From Neopararhizobium haloflavum (GTDB lineage: Bacteria > Pseudomonadota > Alphaproteobacteria > Rhizobiales > Rhizobiaceae), in the NCBI RefSeq assembly GCF_002750855.1, contig NZ_NWUC01000007.1:124001-188000 (forward strand): DNA of 64,000 nucleotides, written 5' to 3'. The position numbers were made by a program, and so were the translations under genes. The notes under the pieces are model-generated. The model had not been told where the DNA came from. It did not search any database and saw only the letters and a list, made by a program, of their open reading frames with translations. Shown here piece after piece: positions 46,231-54,418 of this stretch (positions are counted from its first letter, which is position 1; every line of letters begins with the position of its first letter).

Positions 46231-47877
46231 CTATGTGGGACCAAGCGGTTCACCGTCGGCAGCTGGCGGTAGCGGCGCCTCTTCTGCCTCGATGCCGCTG
46301 GCAGCCCGTACGAACCGCTCACGAAACGCGTTCATGGCCACCGCCTGACCCTGCGGCGACGGGAGCATGCCATCTGCGAGCCCCCACCGCCGCCGAAATT
46401 CACCGACAAGGGCCATGTCGTCGGAAATGACATGATAGGGCACGTCGCGATTCTCCGTCTCACCGGTGAGCATGCGGGACGGCTGATGGTCGCCGAGCAC
46501 GACCATAACAAAGTCGTCATCCAGACGTTCCTCGACATAGGAGGAAAGATTGGCGAGCGCATACTCTATCGAAAGGCGGAACTGCAGTCTGACGCGATCG
46601 GGGTCGCTCCAAACCTCCTTGGGCGTATCGCCGCTGCGGGCCTGGCTGTCGAACACGTGGCCATCGCCGATCGATTCCCAGTCGATCAGTTCAGGAATGG
46701 GCGTCCAGGGCGCGTGGCTGGAAATGAGCGCGATCTCGGCGAAAATCGGAGGTCGGTCCTTCCTTTCGCGCTCCAGCCGATCGAAAGCCGACAAGGTATA
46801 TTGGTCCGGCATCGTCACCCAGTTGAAGGGCAGCCCCTCGTATCCAAGAGCATCTTCGTCGTAGATGGCGTCATAGCCGAAGGCTTCTCCTTCAGGCCAG
46901 GCCATCGTGATCGCCGGCATCACGGCGACCGTGCGCCAACCGGCCCGGTCGAAATCATCGATCAGCGTGGCGCGCTCGCTGACGACCAGGGCGTTGTAGC
47001 GACGCTGATTGTCGACCCAAAGGCCCGAGAGTACGCTGGCATGTCCGAGCCAGCTCTGCCCGCCGGCCACCGGCGAGGTCAGATAGCCGCTGGCCGCCGC
47101 ATACCCCTTTTCTTCCACAACCCTGTCGAATTCTCGCAGCACTGGCTCCACATGCGGGCGATAAAGCGGGTTGGACAGAACCGTCCGGCCGTAGGACTCG
47201 ATGAAGACAAGCAGTACGTCCTTGTCCTTCAGGCGCGAGAACAGCACATCGGAGGGGATTGCCGCGGCGACATCAACGCGCGCCTGCCGTTCGAAGTCCT
47301 CCAGATCGCGAAGACTTGTGGTGAAGGCTTGCGCATGGCGAACCATCAAGTCGGTGCTTTTGCTGGAGGTGAAATCGGCAGACCGATTGTTCGGATAGAC
47401 GGCGGGTATGGAGAGCCCGAGGGCAATCACGGCCGCGCAAAAGCCGGCTGCAATGGACCGGCGCCTGCGCGCGAGGCGTTCAAGGGCGTCGATGGCGAAG
47501 AACGATAGGCACGCTATAGCGATGAGGACGCCCACAAGCGCGACGACCAGCAGCCACGCACCGGGTGTACCGATTGCGCCGGAAATGAGGTTCCAGGCCG
47601 CACCGAGAAGATGAAAATCAAGGATGGGGCTGAAGGGCCGGCCAAGCGCCTGGATCGCCGCCATATCGGCAAGTTTGATCACGGTAAGGAGCGCGAGACC
47701 CAACGCAGCGCCGAAGCGGACGACGGGGCCAAGCACGGAAGGAGCAAGCGCCATGAGGAGGATAGCCACCGGCAGCTCTAGCGGCACGGACAAGAACGGA
47801 CCGACGCCGAATTCTGCGGTGTCGTTCGGCAGTCCGAGTGCAAAAATCACCAGTGCGAGCCAGACGACGATCATCAA
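46231..47877 (-). CDS. Membrane sulfatase-family protein (alkaline phosphatase superfamily)
   Basis: This 548-residue protein has four or five N-terminal membrane spans (to about residue 160) followed by a periplasmic sulfatase/LtaS-like domain. The first metal site is at LLVFIESYG, the likely nucleophile serine is in GGQSWLGHAS, and the closing metal motif is VVLGDHQPS. Relatives transfer phosphoethanolamine or phosphoglycerol to lipid A, glucans or teichoic acid. It leads the five-gene operon with the MDR, PTPS-like, GT4 and methyltransferase genes, which suggests decoration of an exported product. In a genome with cyclic glucans, glucan phosphoglycerol transfer is another option. Confidence 0.75.
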   Translation of the reverse strand: MMIVVWLALVIFALGLPNDTAEFGVGPFLSVPLELPVAILLMALAPSVLGPVVRFGAALGLALLTVIKLADMAAIQALGRPFSPILDFHLLGAAWNLISGAIGTPGAWLLVVALVGVLIAIACLSFFAIDALERLARRRRSIAAGFCAAVIALGLSIPAVYPNNRSADFTSSKSTDLMVRHAQAFTTSLRDLEDFERQARVDVAAAIPSDVLFSRLKDKDVLLVFIESYGRTVLSNPLYRPHVEPVLREFDRVVEEKGYAAASGYLTSPVAGGQSWLGHASVLSGLWVDNQRRYNALVVSERATLIDDFDRAGWRTVAVMPAITMAWPEGEAFGYDAIYDEDALGYEGLPFNWVTMPDQYTLSAFDRLERERKDRPPIFAEIALISSHAPWTPIPELIDWESIGDGHVFDSQARSGDTPKEVWSDPDRVRLQFRLSIEYALANLSSYVEERLDDDFVMVVLGDHQPSRMLTGETENRDVPYHVISDDMALVGEFRRRWGLADGMLPSPQGQAVAMNAFRERFVRAASGIEAEEAPLPPAADGEPLGPT

Positions 47878-48064
47878 GACTGTCTCGCTGTCCGGACGTC
47901 AGCCCGCAATGCGCTCACCGATCGGCTCTTTGATCGCCTTGCCCCGAGCGGGGTCATACTTGCGGCGATTGTGCGCACGCCGTGGCAGAACCAGTGATGT
48001 GCTTTATCTGTGTGCTTCAAGATGAACCGGATCCTCCCAATGGCCACACGCGGCGAAGCTCTCG

Positions 48065-49042
48065 ATGTCTGACCACAAGCGGATGCGCATCCGCCAACCG
48101 TGGTCCATGATGCCCGAGCGGCATGGAAATGTCATACGCGTGCTGTGCGTCATCGGACTACTCGTCGCGATCATGATCGTCGTCGATTTCGGCGATGCGC
48201 TCGAAAGCCTCCTCAACGCCGATCCGCTGCTGATCTTCGTCGCTCTTCTTCTGGTCCAGGGACAGATCGTCCTGTCCGCGCTGCGCTGGCGTTTCACCGC
48301 CATGCGCCTCGGCCAGCCAATCGGCACGAGAACGGCGATCGGCGAATACTATCTCGCAAGCCTGCTCAATCTCGTTCTTCCCGGTGGGGTCGGCGGCGAT
48401 GTGCTGCGGGCCTACAGAATGACGGCGCAAGACGCGGGCGGTTCGTCGGGACGCGATGCACCCGCAACGGTGCGGGCCGTCATGCTTGAACGCCTGGCCG
48501 GGCAGGCAGCGTTTTGCCTCATAGCCGCGGCTGGGGCCTTTGCCTGGCCGCTGCTTCTGACGGGATCGCGTCCTGAGGGCACCCTCACGCTTCTGGCACT
48601 GCCGCTTCTCGCCGTTGCCATCGTGGCCGCCGCCGCGTGGGCGGTCCTCCGTTTCGGTCCAGAGCCCGCGCGCCGGTTTGTCGCGGACACCGGGCCGGAT
48701 ATCATCCGCGCATGGTTTCGCCAGGGCGCATGGCTGGTGCAAGGCGTTCTGAGCATCGTCATCGCCCTACTCTATATCGCCGTCTTTGCGATAGCCTCCG
48801 CGGCCGTCGGCGCCCCGCTATCCTGGCCCGCCTGGATCACCCTCGTGCCTTTGGTTCTCCTGACCATGCTGATCCCCATATCGGTCGGCGGCTTCGGCAT
48901 CCGTGAAGGCGCGGCAGCAGCGCTTTGGCCGCTGGCCGGCCACGCAGGCTCCTATGGCCTCGCAGCCGCCTTGCTCTACGCGCTTCTCAGCATCGCCGGC
49001 GCGGCGCCGGGGCTGCTTCTGGTCTGGAAGAGGCGTCGTTGA
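48065..49042 (+). CDS. Flippase-like (UPF0104/LPG synthase TM) membrane protein
   Basis: This 325-residue protein has about eight membrane spans and the UPF0104 signature: LSALRWRF after the second span, the NLVLPGGVGGDVLRAYR loop (in parts NLVLPGG and GGDVLRAY), and PISVGGFGIREG near the end. Members flip or modify lipids and prenyl-linked sugars; the catalytic domain of lysyl-phosphatidylglycerol synthase is absent. It is divergent from the sulfatase gene and convergent with the FkbM gene, 6 bp apart. Export of the locus product is a reasonable role. Confidence 0.8.
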   Translation: MSDHKRMRIRQPWSMMPERHGNVIRVLCVIGLLVAIMIVVDFGDALESLLNADPLLIFVALLLVQGQIVLSALRWRFTAMRLGQPIGTRTAIGEYYLASLLNLVLPGGVGGDVLRAYRMTAQDAGGSSGRDAPATVRAVMLERLAGQAAFCLIAAAGAFAWPLLLTGSRPEGTLTLLALPLLAVAIVAAAAWAVLRFGPEPARRFVADTGPDIIRAWFRQGAWLVQGVLSIVIALLYIAVFAIASAAVGAPLSWPAWITLVPLVLLTMLIPISVGGFGIREGAAAALWPLAGHAGSYGLAAALLYALLSIAGAAPGLLLVWKRRR

Positions 49043-49048
49043 GATCGG

Positions 49049-49813
49049 TCAACGACCGTCCGGGCCGAGGCTGAGAGTCCGGGCATAGATATCACCGGAC
49101 CGGCCGCTCGCCGCGCAATCGGCCAGCCGCGACCGCAAATCGATGTCCGATAACCATTGTTCGCTTTCGAACCGATGGCTTTCCCCCGACACCAAATTGT
49201 ATTCGTAGGCGCCGAGCGTGTTCAGCCTGTCGATGCAGGCATGGGCCATGTCGATGGTCGCCGGCAAATACTCGAATGCCACGAGGGCTATCGGCTGGCT
49301 GAGACCGGCAAGAATCTCGCTTTCCATCCCCTCCACGTCGATCTTGCAGAAGGCAGGAACGCCGTATGCAGCAATCAAGGCGTCGAGCGTCGTTACCTCG
49401 ACTTCGGCGCGCGTGTCCCATTCCACTCCGCCGAACCCGGCGCTGTCGCCAACCGCTTCGATCCACTGCGCCGAGAGCGTGGTGACCGTTGGATGCCGGC
49501 TGGAAATGTGAAGCGTCATCTGTCCCGGCTCGCGCCCAACGGCCTTTCCGACCAGCTGGAAGCGGTCGCTGCGCACGAAACGGGAAAGAAAGGAGCGGAA
49601 GGCCGGCTGCGGCTCGCACGCAACGACCCGCGCACCTGCCGCAAGCATTGCCGCACTGCGGTTGCCGACATGCGCGCCGATATCGAAGCACAAATCCCCG
49701 CGCCGGATGATGCGCCCGTAGTGCCGTCGCAACTGCCATTTGCGCCACGGCTGACCGTGATAGATCACGAGGGACCGCGACATGCCCCAGGCGGTCCTGA
49801 GCCGGCGTGTCAT
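49049..49813 (-). CDS. FkbM-family methyltransferase
   Basis: This 254-residue protein is an FkbM-type methyltransferase: SAM loop FDIGAHVGNRS (43-53), ACEPQP (65-70), and the family end block FCKIDVEGME (155-164). FkbM enzymes methylate hydroxyl groups of sugars or polyketides. Its ATG overlaps the stop of the CDP-alcohol phosphatidyltransferase gene (ATGA), so the two are co-translated and should act on the same lipid or glycan. Confidence 0.85.
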   Translation of the reverse strand: MTRRLRTAWGMSRSLVIYHGQPWRKWQLRRHYGRIIRRGDLCFDIGAHVGNRSAAMLAAGARVVACEPQPAFRSFLSRFVRSDRFQLVGKAVGREPGQMTLHISSRHPTVTTLSAQWIEAVGDSAGFGGVEWDTRAEVEVTTLDALIAAYGVPAFCKIDVEGMESEILAGLSQPIALVAFEYLPATIDMAHACIDRLNTLGAYEYNLVSGESHRFESEQWLSDIDLRSRLADCAASGRSGDIYARTLSLGPDGR

Positions 49814-50610
49814 GGTACGCTCTGCACGTCGGTTCCGGCGCGGTTTCGGCTGAGCCAGACGATGTCGATCGCAAAGGACATCAGGTTCAGACCGAGCGCG
49901 GACGCGGCAATGATGACGGCGAACGTCCCATCCACGACCGGCATGACGAGGCCACTGAGAAGGATACCAAGCAGCGCGCAGACCCCTTTCCGCCTGAGCG
50001 ATGGCGGCATTGGGCGCGAAAGCCAGGGCCACAGATATGCCGCGCCGATGAAGACGTAACGCGACAGCCCGATGAGCACGACCCATGGGCCTGTCTTGTC
50101 GAGCACGAAGGCAAGAACGGACAGGATGAGGATGACGAGCGCGTCGCTCTCCATGTCGAAGCGGGCGCCGAAGGCCGATCGTGGACCAACCCGCCGCGCC
50201 AGCAGGCCATCGAGCCCGTCGAGCGAGACGGCAAGCACGGCCATGCCGGCAAAGGTCCAGGCCAGATGACTGCTCGGCTGCAGCGTCCAATGCGAGACCT
50301 CCGCCGCGTAGCCGGCAATGAGGGCGGCGAGCACCGTGCGTGCCAGCGTCACCGTGTTCGGCCAGCCGAAAACGCTGTGGGGGTGGAAGGCAAGGATTCT
50401 CGATACGATGATCGCGCTGACGGTCAGATAGATCGCCGTTGATGTCAGGGCGGCAACGAAACCGAAGGTCGCGACCGAGGATGCATAGACATTGGCGATC
50501 ATCAGGCAGAAGCCCGCCGCCGCCACGACGCCGACCGTCTGGCGATAAAGGGCGCGCCCCTGACGACGATCAACGTGCCCGTGCACGAGGGTGGACTGTC
50601 TGTTTTCCAT
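49810..50610 (-). CDS. CDP-alcohol phosphatidyltransferase family protein
   Basis: This 266-residue membrane protein has six or so spans. The full CDP-alcohol motif is present, DG-x2-AR-x8-G-x3-D-x3-D, from DGLLAR to DMESD (about 138-160). Such enzymes displace CMP from a CDP-linked alcohol to make phospholipids such as PG, PI or PC. ATG 50610 with AAGG upstream is used. It heads a two-gene unit with the FkbM methyltransferase. Acceptor alcohol unknown; housekeeping pgsA and pssA are usually elsewhere. Confidence 0.85.
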   Translation of the reverse strand: MENRQSTLVHGHVDRRQGRALYRQTVGVVAAAGFCLMIANVYASSVATFGFVAALTSTAIYLTVSAIIVSRILAFHPHSVFGWPNTVTLARTVLAALIAGYAAEVSHWTLQPSSHLAWTFAGMAVLAVSLDGLDGLLARRVGPRSAFGARFDMESDALVILILSVLAFVLDKTGPWVVLIGLSRYVFIGAAYLWPWLSRPMPPSLRRKGVCALLGILLSGLVMPVVDGTFAVIIAASALGLNLMSFAIDIVWLSRNRAGTDVQSVP

Positions 50611-50847
50611 GGAGCCTTCTACGAGGCGCACGCCGTGCCCGATCACCAGCCGGCAGATTTCTTCCCGGATTGCGGTGAATTTGAGAACACAGTCTTTCTG
50701 GAACCGCTTCAGCCATCGTGTGTTTTAGCATTTCATCGTACGCATTCAGTGTCGTCACCTACACCGCCGACAGGCACGATCGACGGGGCCGGCTCAGCCT
50801 TGTGACCGGCACGCAGACAAAACCGCTCGGAAGGCTTGGAGTTGCCG

Positions 50848-52545
50848 ATGAAATCAGCAGACCGTGACGACGAACTGTTCGCTACCCACCCGGATCCGGT
50901 AGATTTCACTGAAGGCCATCGCATCGAACCACTGATCGGGGGCCAGGCAACTTTTGCAGCCATAGAAAGGGCGATCGAGGAAGCATCCCGATCGATCCAT
51001 ATGGCATACTGGACCCTCGACCCCGCCCTGAAGACAACGAAGAACATCAAGGCGGAAACATTGACCGACCTGCTGCGAGAGGTGGTAAAGCGTGGCGTCG
51101 AACTGCGCATCGTGATCGCCGATTTCGACCCGGTCATCGGATCGACATTTCATCTCGACGCCTGGAACTCCTACCGCAAGCTCTCCAGGATCACGGAAGG
51201 CCTGGATAAGGACGCGACGAACCGCCTCTCCGTCATGTGCTCCAGGCACGACACCCGATGGGGACCTGTTGCGCGCGCTGCGGCGCAGCCGATCCTGAGG
51301 TTCAAGCTTGCGGAAAAGATCGCCGAGATCAACGAGATCGAGCCGCTCAAGGAGCGCCGCGACGCCATCGCCAATGCCCCCGGCCTCTGGCCATTCATCA
51401 CGTTCGACGGCAAATCTGCGAAGGTCAGGAAAAACGCCTTTCCAGGATTCTACCCGGCCGCCCATCACGAGAAACTGTGCGTTATCGACGACCGCATCGT
51501 CTTCCTCGGCGGCCTCGACATCAACGCCAAGCGGCAAGACGACTGGGATCACGACAATGCCTTTCCGTGGCACGACGTCGCCTGCAGGCTGGAGGGCCCG
51601 GTCGCGCGATTCTTCGCCAGCCACTTCCGCAGCCGGTGGAATGAGGAGCGCGAGGACAGCCTTGCCTTCATGAAGAACGCCATGCCGCCTGACTCGATCG
51701 CGCCTCTGCCCGACGGAATTGGCATCCCGAAACTCGATACCGAAGTGGCCGAATGTCCCGCGATTGAAGATGGTGTGGAGGTCAAGCCGCTACGCACGTT
51801 GTCTCGCCAGAACCGCGCCTGGTTCTCCCGCTCACCGCGCAAGCAGATCATGGAGATCAAGGACGCCTATCTGGATGTCATCTCCAAGGCGGAGGACTTC
51901 CTTTACATCGAGAACCAGTACATCCGCTCAACGCCGATCGCGAAAGCTCTGGCCGATCGTGCAACGGCGAACAAGAAGCTCGAACTGATCCTTGTTCTGC
52001 CACTGATTCCCGAGGACGCTTTCGTTGAGGAAGAGCCGAACATAGCAACGCGCCACGGCCAGTATCTGAGAGAGAAAAACACCGATCTGCTCTATGACGC
52101 ATTCGGCAAGCGGATCGGCATCTACTCCATGCAAATGCCCCGCGACGACATTCTGCCTGATCCTGAAAAGGACGATGCCGACGACATCATCAAGAACACG
52201 ATCTACATCCACGCCAAGACGCTGGTCTGCGACGACAAGACTGCGATCATCGGCTCTGCCAATCTCAACGAACGCAGCCTTGTAACGGATACCGAAACCG
52301 CGATCGTGTGGCGTGACTTGGCGGGCACCCGGGTGCGCGACTATCGCGTACTGTTGTGGCAACACGCGCTGGATATGGACACCTCGGACTGGACCTCGGA
52401 TCATCTTTCCCAGTGGAACCGGATCGCCAAGGCAAACGCCAAGGGCGATGCGGACGAGCGCCAGGGCTTCATCGTCACTTTTCCGCGCCGCCACCTGGAC
52501 GCCCATGCCCGAAGATCGTGGCTCGTACCTGACGAACTTGTCTGA
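50848..52545 (+). CDS. Phospholipase D-family protein
   Basis: This 565-residue protein has two PLD catalytic HKD motifs: HHEKLCVIDD near residue 206 and IHAKTLVCDD near 454, each with the following GG or GSANLNERS block. It resembles bacterial PLD1/2-like enzymes and cardiolipin synthases in motif layout, but it has no signal peptide or membrane spans, so cytosolic action or unusual secretion is expected. ATG 50848 has GGAG six bases upstream; a TTG four codons earlier is less likely. The 237 bp before it, up to the CDP-alcohol gene start, show no gene. Confidence 0.85.
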   Translation: MKSADRDDELFATHPDPVDFTEGHRIEPLIGGQATFAAIERAIEEASRSIHMAYWTLDPALKTTKNIKAETLTDLLREVVKRGVELRIVIADFDPVIGSTFHLDAWNSYRKLSRITEGLDKDATNRLSVMCSRHDTRWGPVARAAAQPILRFKLAEKIAEINEIEPLKERRDAIANAPGLWPFITFDGKSAKVRKNAFPGFYPAAHHEKLCVIDDRIVFLGGLDINAKRQDDWDHDNAFPWHDVACRLEGPVARFFASHFRSRWNEEREDSLAFMKNAMPPDSIAPLPDGIGIPKLDTEVAECPAIEDGVEVKPLRTLSRQNRAWFSRSPRKQIMEIKDAYLDVISKAEDFLYIENQYIRSTPIAKALADRATANKKLELILVLPLIPEDAFVEEEPNIATRHGQYLREKNTDLLYDAFGKRIGIYSMQMPRDDILPDPEKDDADDIIKNTIYIHAKTLVCDDKTAIIGSANLNERSLVTDTETAIVWRDLAGTRVRDYRVLLWQHALDMDTSDWTSDHLSQWNRIAKANAKGDADERQGFIVTFPRRHLDAHARRSWLVPDELV

Positions 52546-52597
52546 GACGGCAAGCCGCACCCCTTCAGGAAAACGCCTTCGTCCGGATAAACAAAAA

Positions 52598-52617
52598 GGG
52601 GCGGCACTGGCCGCCCC
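52598..52617. terminator. Terminator between the PLD gene and the PfpI-family gene
   Basis: Perfect 8-bp arms GGGGCGGC (52598-52605) and GCCGCCCC (52610-52617) flank ACTG. On the minus strand TTTTTGTTT follows, giving a strong terminator for the PfpI gene. On the plus strand ATTTC follows, weaker for the PLD gene. Confidence 0.85.
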
Positions 52618-52651
52618 ATTTCAGGTCACGAGAACCGCCGTCCCTTCGGCG

Positions 52652-53218
52652 TTATTCCGCTGCGATACCACGCTGGTGACGGCCTTCCTCGATCTCCTCG
52701 ACGATCTTGGCGTTGAACGCCGGCAGGTCCTTGGGGTTGCGAGAGGTCACGATGCCTTCGTCTACAACCACTTCCCGATCGGTCCACCGACCGCCGGCGT
52801 TAAGCACGTCCGTCTTGATCGACGGATAGGATGTGACGTCGCGATCGCGAACCACATTGGCCTCCACCAGGAGCCAGGGGCCGTGGCAGATGGCGGCGAG
52901 CGTCTTTCCCGATTGAGCGAAAGCACGCACCAAGTCAACGGCTTTGGTCTCGACGCGCAACAGGTCTGGGTTGATCTGGCCGCCTGGCAGAACCAGCGCG
53001 TCGTAGTCTTCGACCGATACCTCGTCGAGCGTCTTGTCGACGGCGATCGTGTCGCCCCAATCGTTTTCATCCCAGCTTTTGATGTCGCCCTTTTTCAGCG
53101 AAACGATGTCGACGGTGGCACCTTTCGACTTCAGAAAATCGTAGGGCTCGTGCAGTTCCGACCGCTCAAATCCGTCGGTCGCGAGAATGGCGATTCTTGC
53201 CGTTTCGATCTTGGGCAT
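52652..53218 (-). CDS. PfpI/DJ-1 family protein (type 1 glutamine amidotransferase fold)
   Basis: This 188-residue protein has the PfpI family triad context: AILATDGFERSE with the acidic residue, VLPGGQINPD, and the nucleophile Cys111 followed by His in AICHGPW. Family members act as glyoxalase III/deglycases, chaperones or peptidases in stress. ATG 53218 is preferred because AAGGA is eight bases upstream; ATG 53224 is too close to it. It is divergent from the LuxR-type gene. Confidence 0.85.
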   Translation of the reverse strand: MPKIETARIAILATDGFERSELHEPYDFLKSKGATVDIVSLKKGDIKSWDENDWGDTIAVDKTLDEVSVEDYDALVLPGGQINPDLLRVETKAVDLVRAFAQSGKTLAAICHGPWLLVEANVVRDRDVTSYPSIKTDVLNAGGRWTDREVVVDEGIVTSRNPKDLPAFNAKIVEEIEEGRHQRGIAAE

Positions 53219-53558
53219 ATCCATGGTCCTTGTTGAATTGATAAGCGCGTTCCCCGCCATGCCGGCCCAACGCATCTTCGGTGCTGCTGTTCCTGAGCGC
53301 CGCGACTTTTTCTCCTGTCTGACCCGGCAAACCAGCTCTTTAGTACTGCATGTGATCACCGAAGGTTGGCAGCATCCCTTGGAACTACGGCTCTTGGTTG
53401 GCCTTCGCTGCAGCGCACCACCGCCGGTTGGGAAACGCAGTTGTCGATTGTGCCGCCTTTCCCGTTGCACTTTCAGCGATTTTCCCAGTAGTTTTGTGGG
53501 GTAGTTCGGCGGCTGGACCCGACTGAACTTGTCCAGAATCTCGCCCGGAGCGCCAATC
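53219..53558. other. Intergenic region without recognised gene
   Basis: These 340 bp between the PfpI gene and the divergent LuxR-type gene show no credible gene, RNA or palindromic lux box. They presumably carry both promoters. Confidence 0.5.
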
Positions 53559-54299
53559 TTGAATCCAAATGCCATTCTTGCGGCGATCGACGAAATCGAG
53601 GGCGTAGACACCGTCGAAGAGATTGTATCGATCATTGCCGATCTGACGCGGCAATACGGCTTTGACTATTTCGGAATCCTGCGCCAGCCAAAGCCGCACG
53701 AAAACCCGATGCGTCTCATCTTGACCGGCAGCTTTCCCGAAGGCTGGCCCGAAACCTACATCAAGAAGAGATATGTCCTGATCGACCCGGTGATCCGATA
53801 CCTCAATCATGTGCGACACGGCTTCCGGTGGACCGAGAGCGCCGTCGTGCACGTCAACGACTCTCATGGTCGCCGCATGGAACGGATGATGGCCGACGCG
53901 AAGAAGTTCGGCCTGGAGGATGGCTACTGCTTCCCGGTGCACGGCCGACGCGGCTTGCTGGGACACCTGACCGTCGGCGGCCGTCCTGTGGACCTGACGC
54001 GGGCGGACATTGCGCTGTTCGACAGCTTCGCACGCTGCGCGTTCTGGCGACTTCTCGAACTGGTGGAGCCCGACGTCGGAAGCGCACTCGCGCAAAATGT
54101 CGAGATCAAGATGACCCATCGGGAGATGGAAGCGCTGAGCTACCTGTCGGAAGGGCTCACCTCGCCGGAGATCGCCACCGAACTCGAACTGTCGAACCAC
54201 ACCGTCGATTGGTACATGAACGGTATCCAGCAAAAGCTGCAGGCCAAAAATCGCCATCACGCCATCGCGATCGCCTTTCGCCTCGGATTGATATCGTAG
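53559..54299 (+). CDS. LuxR-family AHL-binding regulator (orphan)
   Basis: This 246-residue protein has an autoinducer-binding domain and a GerE helix-turn-helix. The residues that hold N-acyl homoserine lactones in TraR/LuxR are all present: W63 and Y67 (EGWPETY), D76-P77 (LIDPVI) and W91 (FRWTES). The DNA-binding part has MTHREMEAL, EGLTSPEIA and a TVDWYMN recognition helix. TTG 53559, with GGAG eight bases upstream, is taken as the start; TTG 53529 is possible. No luxI synthase is in the window, so it is a LuxR solo or answers a synthase elsewhere. Confidence 0.82.
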   Translation: MNPNAILAAIDEIEGVDTVEEIVSIIADLTRQYGFDYFGILRQPKPHENPMRLILTGSFPEGWPETYIKKRYVLIDPVIRYLNHVRHGFRWTESAVVHVNDSHGRRMERMMADAKKFGLEDGYCFPVHGRRGLLGHLTVGGRPVDLTRADIALFDSFARCAFWRLLELVEPDVGSALAQNVEIKMTHREMEALSYLSEGLTSPEIATELELSNHTVDWYMNGIQQKLQAKNRHHAIAIAFRLGLIS

Positions 54300-54418
54300 C
54301 CGACCGGCCATCCGACCCGTTTGCAGTGCAACAAAACTGCGCTAGGTAAACAGTCTCCGATACGACACGTCGCTGCCGCGGCGGTTTCCTTCTCGTTTCT
54401 TTCCTTTGGGAGACGCCC

